Assembly: GCF_040256645.1 (NCBI RefSeq)
Contig: NZ_CP158281.1
Coordinates: forward strand, 310,001-374,000
Direction of reading: 5' to 3'
DNA from: Brevibacterium sp. CBA3109
Lineage (GTDB): Bacteria; Actinomycetota; Actinomycetes; Actinomycetales; Brevibacteriaceae
DNA: 64,000 nt
This document shows positions 38,613 to 46,038 of this stretch, one piece after another (position 1 is the stretch's first letter; every line of letters starts with the position of its first letter). The notes beneath the pieces were generated by a model. It made no database searches. It had not been told where the DNA came from and saw only the letters and a list, made by a program, of their open reading frames with translations. A program made the position numbers and the translations under genes.

Positions 38613-40361
38613 ATGACAACAGTTCGCAACGACCGGATAGGAATCGACACCATGCTCGGAAGAACACGCCAGAAGCCATCACCTGCAGTCACCGCCTTCA
38701 TCGACATCATGGGCAGACGCCATGTGCTCACCTCATCCCGGGCCACTGAGCCCTACGCCAAGGGCAATCGCTTCGGCGGAGGCAGCGTGCTCGCGGTCCT
38801 CAAACCGGGCAGCCTCGTCGATATGTGGCGGTCCCTGCAGGTCTGCGTCGATCACGACCTCATCGTCATCCCGCAGTCGGCGAACACCGGACTGACCGGA
38901 GGATCTGGCCCCGGTGACCAGGACTACGACCGCGAGATCGTCATCATCTCCACCCTGCGCATCAACCAGATCCACCTCATCAACGACGCCCGCGAAGCCC
39001 TCTGCCTGGCCGGTTCGACACTCTATGAACTCGAAGACGCATTGGCCCCGCACGAACGCGAACCGCACTCGGTGATCGGGTCATCTTCGATCGGTGCCTC
39101 GGTCGTCGGCGGGATCGCCAACAACTCCGGCGGCAGTCAGATCCGCAAGGGACCGGCATTCACCAAACATGCGATCTTCGCGCGAGTCAACGAGACAGGA
39201 AAGGTCGAGCTCGTCAACCATCTGGGCATCAGCCTCGGATCCGATCCGGCGCATATCCTCGATAGACTCCAGCGCGGAGACTGGAGTGAAGAGGACGTCA
39301 CGCCCGCGCCGGAAGACAGCGCCGACACCGAATACAGTGAGCACGTGCGCGAGATCGTCGACTCTCCAGCCCGCTACAACGCCAACCCGAAGTTCCTCTT
39401 CGAAGCTTCCGGGTCGGCGGGCAAACTTATGGTCTTCGCCGTGCGTACCCGTACCTTCCCCAAGCAGAAGGATACGACGACCTTCTACGTCGGGACCGGC
39501 GGCCCTGCCGAGCTTGAGGCACTGCGCCGGGCGATACTGACTTCGGACATGCCCCTGCCGATCTCCGGTGAATACATGGGGCGGCCCGCTTTCGATCTCG
39601 CAGCCAAGTACGGCAAGGACACGTTCGTCTCCGTCAAGCACGCTGGCAGCCGCGAACAGATCAAGCTCTTCGCGCTGAAGAATTGGGCCAACGGGGTCTT
39701 CGCGAAGCTGCCGTTCTTCGGGCAGACCGTCGCAGATTCCATCGCGCAGGGCGCGTTCAGCTTGCTGCCGCAGCAACTGCCGGACCGAATGCTCGAGTAC
39801 CGTGACCGGTTCGAACATCATCTGCTGCTCGTCGTCAGCGGCAGCCAGAAGCAGGAGACAGAGGAGTTTCTCAGAACGTTCTTCGCCGAGGCGGCCCGAG
39901 ACGGGGACTTCTTCATCTGCACTGCCGATGAGGCTCAGTCCGCTATGCTTCACCGCTTCGGTGCTGCCAGTGCGGCAACCCGGTACTACAACCTCAATCG
40001 TGAAGATTCCTCGGACATGATCACCTTCGATGTCGCGCTGCGCCGGGATGAGGACGATTGGCTCGAGGTGCTGCCGGAAGAGATCTCCGCCCAGCTGCAC
40101 ATCAGCTCCTACTACGGTCACTTCTTCTGCCACGTCCTCCACCAGGACCATGTGGCGAAGAAGGGGGTGGACCCGGTTGCCCTCAAGAAGCAGATGATGG
40201 AGCTGCTCGAGGCGCGTGGAGCAGCAGTCCCCGCCGAACACAACTACGGCCGCCTCTACCGGGTGCCACCGGAGATGGAAGCTCACTTCAAGGAACTCGA
40301 TCCCTGCAACGTCTTCAACCCCGGTGTGGGTGAGACCTCCCCACGCGAGAACTGGGCCTGA
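38613..40361 (+). CDS. dld: quinone-dependent D-lactate dehydrogenase
   Basis: A 582-residue FAD enzyme close to the E. coli Dld type, which oxidises D-lactate to pyruvate at the membrane. Diagnostic segments are YAKGNRFGGGSVLAVLKPGSL, SANTGLTGGSGPGDQDYDRE and HSVIGSSSIGASVVGGIANN, the FAD-binding pieces. The C-terminal membrane-binding part ends EHNYGRLYRVPPEMEAHFKE then GVGETSPRENWA. An alternative ATG at 38652 has AGGA before it. The last 134 bp of this gene are found again, broken, at 41683-41816, and a shorter part at 43442-43510. Confidence 0.9.
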   Translation: MTTVRNDRIGIDTMLGRTRQKPSPAVTAFIDIMGRRHVLTSSRATEPYAKGNRFGGGSVLAVLKPGSLVDMWRSLQVCVDHDLIVIPQSANTGLTGGSGPGDQDYDREIVIISTLRINQIHLINDAREALCLAGSTLYELEDALAPHEREPHSVIGSSSIGASVVGGIANNSGGSQIRKGPAFTKHAIFARVNETGKVELVNHLGISLGSDPAHILDRLQRGDWSEEDVTPAPEDSADTEYSEHVREIVDSPARYNANPKFLFEASGSAGKLMVFAVRTRTFPKQKDTTTFYVGTGGPAELEALRRAILTSDMPLPISGEYMGRPAFDLAAKYGKDTFVSVKHAGSREQIKLFALKNWANGVFAKLPFFGQTVADSIAQGAFSLLPQQLPDRMLEYRDRFEHHLLLVVSGSQKQETEEFLRTFFAEAARDGDFFICTADEAQSAMLHRFGAASAATRYYNLNREDSSDMITFDVALRRDEDDWLEVLPEEISAQLHISSYYGHFFCHVLHQDHVAKKGVDPVALKKQMMELLEARGAAVPAEHNYGRLYRVPPEMEAHFKELDPCNVFNPGVGETSPRENWA

Positions 40362-40398
40362 ACGCAGCGCCTCACTCCACATCACCTACATTCAGCAG

Positions 40399-40428
40399 CA
40401 AAACGCCCCGGTGCGCCGGGGCGTTTTG
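40399..40428. terminator. bidirectional rho-independent terminator after dld
   Basis: CAAAACGCCCCGG (40399-40411), loop TGCG, then CCGGGGCGTTTTG (40416-40428). It is a G+C stem flanked by A and T runs on both sides, so it can serve dld and the convergent membrane-protein gene. Confidence 0.9.
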
Positions 40429-40510
40429 TCGTTGCGGGTTTGGACTGCGCTGGTGGGCAGCGCTGACTCTGGCTGATAGACCGGCCTTCGGCGGACAGAC
40501 CTGGCTCAGG

Positions 40511-41077
40511 TCAGTCTTCGTCTTCGATGTCCGCGGCGGCTGCGGCCTCAAGTCGTGCCTGCTTGAGCTTGCGGTAGCGGGAGACAGCCATACCGACGAT
40601 CGCGGCAACTGCTCCGATGACGCCGCCGATCATGATGGAACTGCCGCTGGCGCCGCTGATGATTGTCCCCAAGCCTGCTTCGGCAAGAGGATGACCGGTG
40701 GACTGGTGGAAGCCAACGGCGAATACCCAGGCAAAGGCGATCAAGGAGGTCACGATCTGGGTGAGGACCAACCGCCTGGGTGCAGCACGTGCTGCCGCGA
40801 GCGCGAAGTCGACGCCCTCATGTTTGCAATAGCCGGAGACCGCGAAGGTCATCAGCCCTGAGCCAAGGACCAAGGGCAGAGTCCAGAGCCCGGCTCCGAT
40901 GACTGCGAAGAGAACGGCGATGGCGAGGAAGGCATACATCGAGATGATCGAACCGAACATGTAGGCCCGGAGGATGACGTCGCGTTCACGTTCATCGCCC
41001 ATCGACGGGTCATTGAGCCCGGCAATTCTGTTGGCAAGGGCATTGGGCCTCTTCTGCTGCCCGTTGGTGTTGCTCAT
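40511..41077 (-). CDS. four-helix membrane protein paired with XRE regulator
   Basis: A 188-residue membrane protein with four hydrophobic segments (about residues 38-58, 63-82, 103-124 and 140-165), a hydrophilic start (NGQQKRPNALANRIAGLND) and an acidic end (AAAAADIEDED). It contains ARAAPRRLVLTQIV. It overlaps the upstream XRE gene by ATGA. Small HTH plus membrane-protein pairs of this kind are common in Firmicutes and actinobacteria, where the membrane partner may control or be controlled by the HTH protein. Its function is unknown. Confidence 0.75.
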   Translation of the reverse strand: MSNTNGQQKRPNALANRIAGLNDPSMGDERERDVILRAYMFGSIISMYAFLAIAVLFAVIGAGLWTLPLVLGSGLMTFAVSGYCKHEGVDFALAAARAAPRRLVLTQIVTSLIAFAWVFAVGFHQSTGHPLAEAGLGTIISGASGSSIMIGGVIGAVAAIVGMAVSRYRKLKQARLEAAAAADIEDED

Positions 41078-41283
41078 TCTTCCTCCTGAAGTGAAAAGAT
41101 GTCTTCCACTGTGGTGCTGAGTGCCTGGGCGATCCGAAGGGCCAGATACACGCTGGGCGCATAGTCGCCGCGTTCGGTCGCGATGATCGTCTGACGGGAG
41201 ACGCCCGTGAGCTGGGCCAGCTGAGCCTGAGTGAATCCCGCTGATTTGCGAACCTGCTTGAGGCTCGAGGTCTGAACTTCCAC
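41074..41283 (-). CDS. small XRE-family HTH regulator
   Basis: A 69-residue single-domain helix-turn-helix protein. SLKQVRKSAGFTQAQLAQLTGVSRQTIIATERGDYAPSVYLALRIAQAL covers the five-helix fold. The end VEDIFSLQEEE is typical of the YgzD-like group. A GTG start at 41283 is chosen because AGGAGG lies 6 bp upstream. An ATG in another frame, one base away, is not used. The stop overlaps the start of the membrane-protein gene, so the two form one unit. Its own promoter carries TGTCAA dyads, suggesting autoregulation. Confidence 0.88.
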   Translation of the reverse strand: MEVQTSSLKQVRKSAGFTQAQLAQLTGVSRQTIIATERGDYAPSVYLALRIAQALSTTVEDIFSLQEEE

Positions 41284-41306
41284 ATCGCCTCCTGACGTTA
41301 ACATTC

Positions 41307-41375
41307 TCAATGTCAATGATTCTTTACATAAAAAGTAAAACATCATTGACATTGATGTGTCAAGAATCTTTGACA
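41307..41375. promoter_or_regulatory. double TGTCAA dyad, XRE operator
   Basis: TCAATGTCAATGAT (41307-41320) and its perfect complement 41342-41355 form a 14-bp inverted repeat with a 21-nt AT-rich spacer. A second dyad uses TGTCAA (41358-41363) and TTGACA (41370-41375). The four half-sites lie just upstream of the XRE gene. Autoregulation is inferred. Confidence 0.6.
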
Positions 41376-41587
41376 TTTCAGGAGCGGTTGGAGCGTACCT
41401 ATCACCGTGGATGTGTAGTCATCCCTCTGCGATGGTGCCAACAAGAGGTGACGGTGAGGGGCGGTTGTGACCCGGGCGCGTGAGTGCCAATTCATACCGC
41501 CGCAAAGGGAGGAATTAGAGCTCCGAGTGTGGGGTGCGAGGTGGAGGGGCACGAGGCTCGGCACCCAGACGGCCCAGCCAGCCTCGT

Positions 41588-41681
41588 CTACCCCTCGTCG
41601 GCCAGCCGTACCTGGTGGCTCCAGCGTTCCGGGTTGAGCAGCTTGAGCAGGCTCAGTGCCAGCAGGACTCCGACGATCGCG
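41588..41681 (-). pseudogene. 3'-end remnant of an MFS transporter gene
   Basis: Read on the minus strand, 41681-41588 encodes IVGVLLALSLLKLLNPERW then SHQVRLADEG and a stop. The intact MFS transporter at 44576-45814 ends IIGALLALSLLKLLNPERS then SHEVRLAKD. The DNA match includes a 33-bp identical run and stops sharply at about 41681, where dld-like sequence begins. The rest of the transporter gene is absent. Confidence 0.85.
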
Positions 41682-41682
41682 C

Positions 41683-41816
41683 TCCCCGCCGAACACAACT
41701 ATGGGCGCCTCTACCGCGTGCCCCCGGAGATGGAAGCTCACTTCAAAGAGCTCGACCCGTGCAACGTCTTCAATCCAGGCGTCGGTGAGACCTCACCGCA
41801 CAAGAACTGGGCCTGA
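41683..41816 (+). pseudogene. 3'-end remnant of dld, copy 2
   Basis: The 134 bp match the last 134 bp of dld (40228-40361) without gaps. I count 16 differing bases, 14 of them silent third-position changes; only the RE of SPRENWA changes, to HK. The protein would read PAEHNYGRLYRVPPEMEAHF and onward to the same stop. There is no 5' part; the sequence begins abruptly next to the MFS remnant. The silent-change pattern shows that it diverged as a working gene before it was cut. Confidence 0.9.
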
Positions 41817-41831
41817 AGCGATCCCGAGCGA

Positions 41832-43097
41832 CTAAGCGGGGTTCTCCGCAGAGCGTTTGATACTGAGAGCATCGCTGAGCGTCTGGCCGTCAAGAATCTG
41901 CTGCCGCCACCAATTCATCGCTTTGAACATTCCGGCCCCGATGATGCCGACAATGCGATCGGATTCGTCCGTGTAGGCGGCAACGAATCGTCGGTCCTCA
42001 AGGTCCCCCTCGACCACGTGAAAGCTGTAGTGACGTGAAGGGAAGCCGAAGCTGCGCAGCTTGAGATCGTACTGGTCGGACCAGAAATACGGGAGGGACT
42101 TCGTTGCGGTGGGGGTGAGTCCCAGGATGTCGCGTGCGCAGGAGCGAGCGTGCTCGTTCGCGGTCATCCGATGTTCCACGCGCACGTAGCGTTCCTGCGT
42201 GGGATCCCACCAGGCGGCGACGTCGCCGATGGCCCAGACGTCATCGGTGGCGCGTCCGCTCGAATCACAGCGCACACCACCGGCGCCGGGGTCGTTCGGT
42301 GCGGTCAGCGGAACCGAGCTCGAACGCAGCCAATCCACGGCAGGGCGGGCCCCAACTGCGACGAGAGCCGCATCCGCAGGCACTGTTCTTCCGTCGTCGA
42401 GCCTGACCCCGGTGACCCGCCCCGAGTTGTCTTCAATGGAGCTGACGCCGTGGCCGAGTTCCAGGTTCACACCATGGTGGCGATGCAGGTCGGCGATCAT
42501 GGATCCGACCTCGTCGCCGACCACGTTCTGCATCGGCAGTTCGAGAGGATCGATCATGGTGACCTCTTTGCCCAGTGAGCGGGCTACAGCGGCCACTTCT
42601 GCGCCGAGGAATCCGGCGCCTATGACTGCCAGGTGTTGAGACGTCTCCAAGTTGATTTGCAGAGACAGGGCGTCGTCAAGAGTGCGCATCACGTGGACAC
42701 CTTCGAGGTGGTGTCCGAACGGCAGCTCTCGAGCGGTGACTCCGGAGGCGAGGATCAAGGCGTCATAAGCGACCTGCTCGCCGGATTCGAGGGTGACCTG
42801 ATGGGCTTCGACGTCCACTGAGGCGACTTTGACCGAGAGGTGAAGGCTCACTTCGGCAGCTGCCAGCTGATCATCGGAACGCAGCTGGGCTTTTTCGGGC
42901 AACCAGGTGCCCGCCAAGATCTGTTTGGACAGTGGCGGTCTGTCGTAGGGCGCATGCCGCTCTTCACCGAAGATCAGGATCTCTCCGGCATGACCTTCAG
43001 TCCGCAGCGCATCGGCGGCAGCGATTCCTGCAGGGCCAGCGCCGACGATAACGACTTTTTTCGCTGAAGCGTTCCCCGCTGAAACGTCGCCTGTCAC
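41832..43097 (-). CDS. FAD-dependent ferredoxin reductase
   Basis: A 421-residue pyridine-nucleotide-disulfide oxidoreductase of the rubredoxin/ferredoxin reductase type (ThcD, CamA-like). The FAD fold is KVVIVGAGPAGIAAADAL. The NAD(P) fold is LAVIGAGFLGAEVAAVARSLG. ADDVWAIGDVAAW holds the second FAD contact, and a C-terminal reductase domain follows. The GTG start at 43097 overlaps the ferredoxin stop (GTGA), so the two genes are coupled and the products likely form an electron-transfer pair. Confidence 0.9.
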   Translation of the reverse strand: MTGDVSAGNASAKKVVIVGAGPAGIAAADALRTEGHAGEILIFGEERHAPYDRPPLSKQILAGTWLPEKAQLRSDDQLAAAEVSLHLSVKVASVDVEAHQVTLESGEQVAYDALILASGVTARELPFGHHLEGVHVMRTLDDALSLQINLETSQHLAVIGAGFLGAEVAAVARSLGKEVTMIDPLELPMQNVVGDEVGSMIADLHRHHGVNLELGHGVSSIEDNSGRVTGVRLDDGRTVPADAALVAVGARPAVDWLRSSSVPLTAPNDPGAGGVRCDSSGRATDDVWAIGDVAAWWDPTQERYVRVEHRMTANEHARSCARDILGLTPTATKSLPYFWSDQYDLKLRSFGFPSRHYSFHVVEGDLEDRRFVAAYTDESDRIVGIIGAGMFKAMNWWRQQILDGQTLSDALSIKRSAENPA

Positions 43098-43291
43098 TTC
43101 TTGTGAACGCGGATTGCGAGGGCAGGACACAGTGCTTCTGCCTCTTTGACGGCGCTCTCCCGCTCAGCGGAGGGGTTCTCCTCGAGGAGGAACGCAATTC
43201 CGTCGTCTTCTCGCTGGTCGAAAACGTCGGGGGCCGAGATGACACAATTTCCGGAGCCGACGCAGATGTCTTGGTCCAGTTCGATTCTCAA
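43094..43291 (-). CDS. single-cluster [3Fe-4S]-type ferredoxin
   Basis: A 65-residue ferredoxin. The cysteines at positions 10, 16 and 55 (CVGSGNC and, late, LCPALAI) are three, fitting the [3Fe-4S] ferredoxins that feed cytochrome P450 enzymes in actinobacteria. It is acidic, as expected. The reductase gene is coupled downstream. No P450 gene is in the window, so the final electron acceptor is unknown. TAGGAGGATC lies before the ATG. Confidence 0.9.
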   Translation of the reverse strand: MRIELDQDICVGSGNCVISAPDVFDQREDDGIAFLLEENPSAERESAVKEAEALCPALAIRVHKK

Positions 43292-43441
43292 CAGATCCTC
43301 CTAAGTTGACCGTCACCCATTCGTCAATTCGCTGACACACGGGTAGAGCATTGCTCTCATTGTAGATGTCTCCCTCAGTCGCCGCGCTTGAGAATTCGCG
43401 CAGAGACCAAGGGCTTAGAAGGTGTGGCTGAACGCGATATC

Positions 43442-43510
43442 CAGGTCGACCCATCCAACATCTGCAAATCAGGCCTCGGTGAGACCTCACCGCACAAGAG
43501 CTGAGCCTGA
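43442..43510 (+). pseudogene. 3'-end remnant of dld, copy 3
   Basis: Bases 43472-43510 differ from the end of dld remnant copy 2 at three of 39 positions, one of them turning the Trp codon of NWA into TGA. The stretch just before it (about 43442-43471) still matches at lower identity (VDPSNICKSG against LDPCNVFNPG). It ends 8 bp before the stop of the universal stress gene on the other strand. It is decayed more than copy 2 and shares CTCACCGCACAAGA with it rather than with intact dld. Confidence 0.75.
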
Positions 43511-43517
43511 CTGCGCT

Positions 43518-44480
43518 TCAGCGGACCTGACCGCGGTTCGCCAGTCGCGGATCCGAGCGGTAGGTCACCAACAGGACGCTGGAGAGCGCCGCGGAGAGAA
43601 CTGCCGAGCTGGTCCTGCCCAGCTGTGATGTCATCGAGGCGAAGGCTCCGATGCCGCGTTTGCCGATGACCACGAGGTCCGCGTGGGCAGAGGCCCGGAT
43701 GAGCAAGTCTGCGGGATCACCGGAGCGGAATTCGAGTTGGGCGTCCACGCGGGGGAACTCGGAGCGCAGCCACGCGAGATCCGCCTCGGCGAGATCCCTC
43801 GCGGTGGGATCCTCGAGCGCGTCGATGCCAACAAGCAGGCGCAGAGGAACGCCGTTGTCGACCGCGAAGGAAGCAGCATCGAGGGCTGCGATTCCTGCGT
43901 ACTCGGAGGTGTCGAGGCCCACGATGACGCCGGCACTACCGGACCGGCCGCCATCGGCCCCATCAGCACCGGCAGCACCAGCATCGTCCGTGATCATCGG
44001 GTGCGCGGCAGGGTCGTCGAATTCGCTGCCGCCTCGCGTGGAGTGCACAAGCACCGAGGACAGCAGATGGCCGGGCAGTCCGAAGCTGATGGTGCCGATC
44101 CGTCGGCTGTTGATCTGGCCTGCTCCGTGGTGTCCGAGCACGAACAATGCTGTGTCGTAGTCGAGTGTGCACAGCTGCTCGGCAGGATCGCCGACGATCA
44201 CCTCGGTGAGGATCTCGGTGCCTGACGCACCCTGCGGATGGGAGGCATCGAGCTCGATGAGCCGATCTCTGAGACGGGTCACGACCTCATGGTCAGCCGC
44301 ATTCCTCTGCGCCTCATCCGCGCCGTGGGGTCCGCTTTCGTGCAGGGGTGCGGGGGCGATGACGTGGATGAGGCGCAGCCGCTGCCCGCTGCCGCGCATC
44401 TCCTTGAGTGCCCAGGCGGCTGCTTCGCCGCTCTGCGCCGAATCGTCGATTCCGACGATCACATCTGAGTTGAGTTCCAC
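43518..44480 (-). CDS. tandem-domain universal stress protein
   Basis: A 320-residue protein with two UspA domains. Domain 1 (about residues 8-145) begins VIVGIDDSAQSGEAAAWAL and has GHHGAGQ. Domain 2 (about 180-310) begins VIVGLDTSEYAGIAALDAA and has VIGKRGIGAFASMTSQLGRTS, the ATP-binding pattern. A Gly/Ala/Asp-rich linker joins them. Such proteins accumulate on starvation, hypoxia or other stress. It lies beside dld remnant copy 3 and convergent to it. Confidence 0.9.
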   Translation of the reverse strand: MELNSDVIVGIDDSAQSGEAAAWALKEMRGSGQRLRLIHVIAPAPLHESGPHGADEAQRNAADHEVVTRLRDRLIELDASHPQGASGTEILTEVIVGDPAEQLCTLDYDTALFVLGHHGAGQINSRRIGTISFGLPGHLLSSVLVHSTRGGSEFDDPAAHPMITDDAGAAGADGADGGRSGSAGVIVGLDTSEYAGIAALDAASFAVDNGVPLRLLVGIDALEDPTARDLAEADLAWLRSEFPRVDAQLEFRSGDPADLLIRASAHADLVVIGKRGIGAFASMTSQLGRTSSAVLSAALSSVLLVTYRSDPRLANRGQVR

Positions 44481-44575
44481 TGCGCCTCCTTGGCGGAGTC
44501 AGGGCCAGATGACCGATGTCCCTCAATCGTATAGTCAAAGCGCAGATCGCCGCAGGTAACCGCGGTTCTGGTTCC

Positions 44576-45814
44576 CTACTCCTCGATGCGGACCTTGCGA
44601 CGGTCCTTCGCCAGCCGCACCTCGTGGCTCGAACGTTCTGGGTTGAGCAGCTTGAGCAGGCTCAGTGCCAGCAGGGCTCCGATGATCGCGCACCCGGCTG
44701 GCAGCAGCATTGCCGTCTTCGCGTTCGCCGCGTCGATGATGTTGCCGGCGATGGCGGAACCGAATGCGACGCCGAAGCCCAGCGAGGTGCCCAACCAGGC
44801 GAAGGCCTCGGTCAGGCGCCGAGGTGGGGCGAGTCGTTCGATCACGGAGTTCGCACCGATGAGGCTGGGGGCGATCGTGAAGCCGACGAGGAAGAGGATG
44901 ATGGTGTAGGAGACCATGTTCTGGGCCAGGAGCATCGTGCAGGCGCCGATGGCCAGCAGGGACACGGTGACGCCGAAGCGGTGGTGGGTGGCCGACGCCC
45001 AGTTCCGTGATCCGTAGAGCGCCCCGGCGATGAGCGATCCCAGGGCGAAGGCGCTGAGGAGAATCCCGGCCAGCGACTTCACACCCTGTTCGTCGGCGAA
45101 GGCCACAGCGATGACGTCGATGGCACCGAAGTTCACACCCAGGAACACATTGACGATGATGATCGTGAAGATTCCGGGATTGGAGAAGACATGGCCCTTG
45201 GCCTCGGTGGTCCGTTCGATCGGCGGGGGTTCGGTCGACTTCTGAATGTAGAGGAGCATCGAACCTACGCCCGCGGTGACCATCGAGAGGATGATGCCGG
45301 CTGGAGGCCACACGGCAGTTGCGAGAACAGTGGCCACGACTGGCCCGGTGACGAAGAGCAGCTCATCTGCCACGGACTCCCAGGAGAACGCGGTCTGCAG
45401 CTTCTTCGGTGAGTCGACAACGTGTGACCAGCGTGAACGCACCAGCGAGCCGACGGAGCCGACGGTGGCGCCGCCGATGCCGGCGAAGACGAAGATGAAA
45501 CCCACCCACCAGTCGGCGTAGACGGTGATGATGAGCATCAGCAGGGCAACGAGGTGGGTGACGACGATAGGCACCATGACCGCAGCTTGTCCTCGGCGGT
45601 CGACGAGGCGCGCAATTACCGGGCCGGCAAGAGCTTGGACGATCATGTACACGGCGGCGACGATGCCTGCCAAGCCATAGGAGCCGCTGACGCCTTGAAT
45701 GAACAGGACGATTCCCAGACCCAGAACTGCGATGGGCATACGTGCAACAAGACCGGCCAAGGAGAACTTGAGAGCACCGGGAAGAGACAGAATTTCCCGA
45801 TAGTTGTTGAACAC
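44576..45814 (-). CDS. MFS transporter
   Basis: A 412-residue major facilitator protein with about 12 hydrophobic segments. The loop between helices 2 and 3 reads GPVIARLVDRRGQAAV, the usual G...D..GRR-like motif. The central loop (about residues 190-215) is charged. It ends in LLKLLNPERSSHEVRLAKD plus a basic tail. It is probably an exporter or sugar/drug transporter; the substrate is unknown. It is divergent from the LytR-type gene. A broken copy of its 3' end sits at 41588-41681. Confidence 0.88.
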   Translation of the reverse strand: MFNNYREILSLPGALKFSLAGLVARMPIAVLGLGIVLFIQGVSGSYGLAGIVAAVYMIVQALAGPVIARLVDRRGQAAVMVPIVVTHLVALLMLIITVYADWWVGFIFVFAGIGGATVGSVGSLVRSRWSHVVDSPKKLQTAFSWESVADELLFVTGPVVATVLATAVWPPAGIILSMVTAGVGSMLLYIQKSTEPPPIERTTEAKGHVFSNPGIFTIIIVNVFLGVNFGAIDVIAVAFADEQGVKSLAGILLSAFALGSLIAGALYGSRNWASATHHRFGVTVSLLAIGACTMLLAQNMVSYTIILFLVGFTIAPSLIGANSVIERLAPPRRLTEAFAWLGTSLGFGVAFGSAIAGNIIDAANAKTAMLLPAGCAIIGALLALSLLKLLNPERSSHEVRLAKDRRKVRIEE

Positions 45815-46038
45815 CAGGAAAGTCTACCCAGCGCACCAGACGACCACCATACAAAGACGGCGTTCTTAGCGGTGAGTCGAGTCACCTCGGCGAGGGACAC
45901 ACGGAGGGAACTGGCAGGATTTGGCCGCGCAGCCGGGCGCAACGTCCAGGAAAATGTAACAAAACCTATATAATTGCCGTTATTGCAATCTTCTCCCTGC
46001 CGGCGGGCCCGCCGCATTGACTGAAACCCGGAGTGCCG

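Noticed and set aside
41343-41741. 132-residue minus-strand frame across the MFS/dld remnants
   Set aside because: It is in a different frame from the MFS remnant and reads through both pseudogene pieces and the XRE operator; it is accidental.
43494-43510. Possible chance match rather than a third dld tail
   Set aside because: Considered, but 36 of 39 bases match copy 2 from 43472 with the same final stop and the match continues upstream at lower identity, so it was kept as a remnant.
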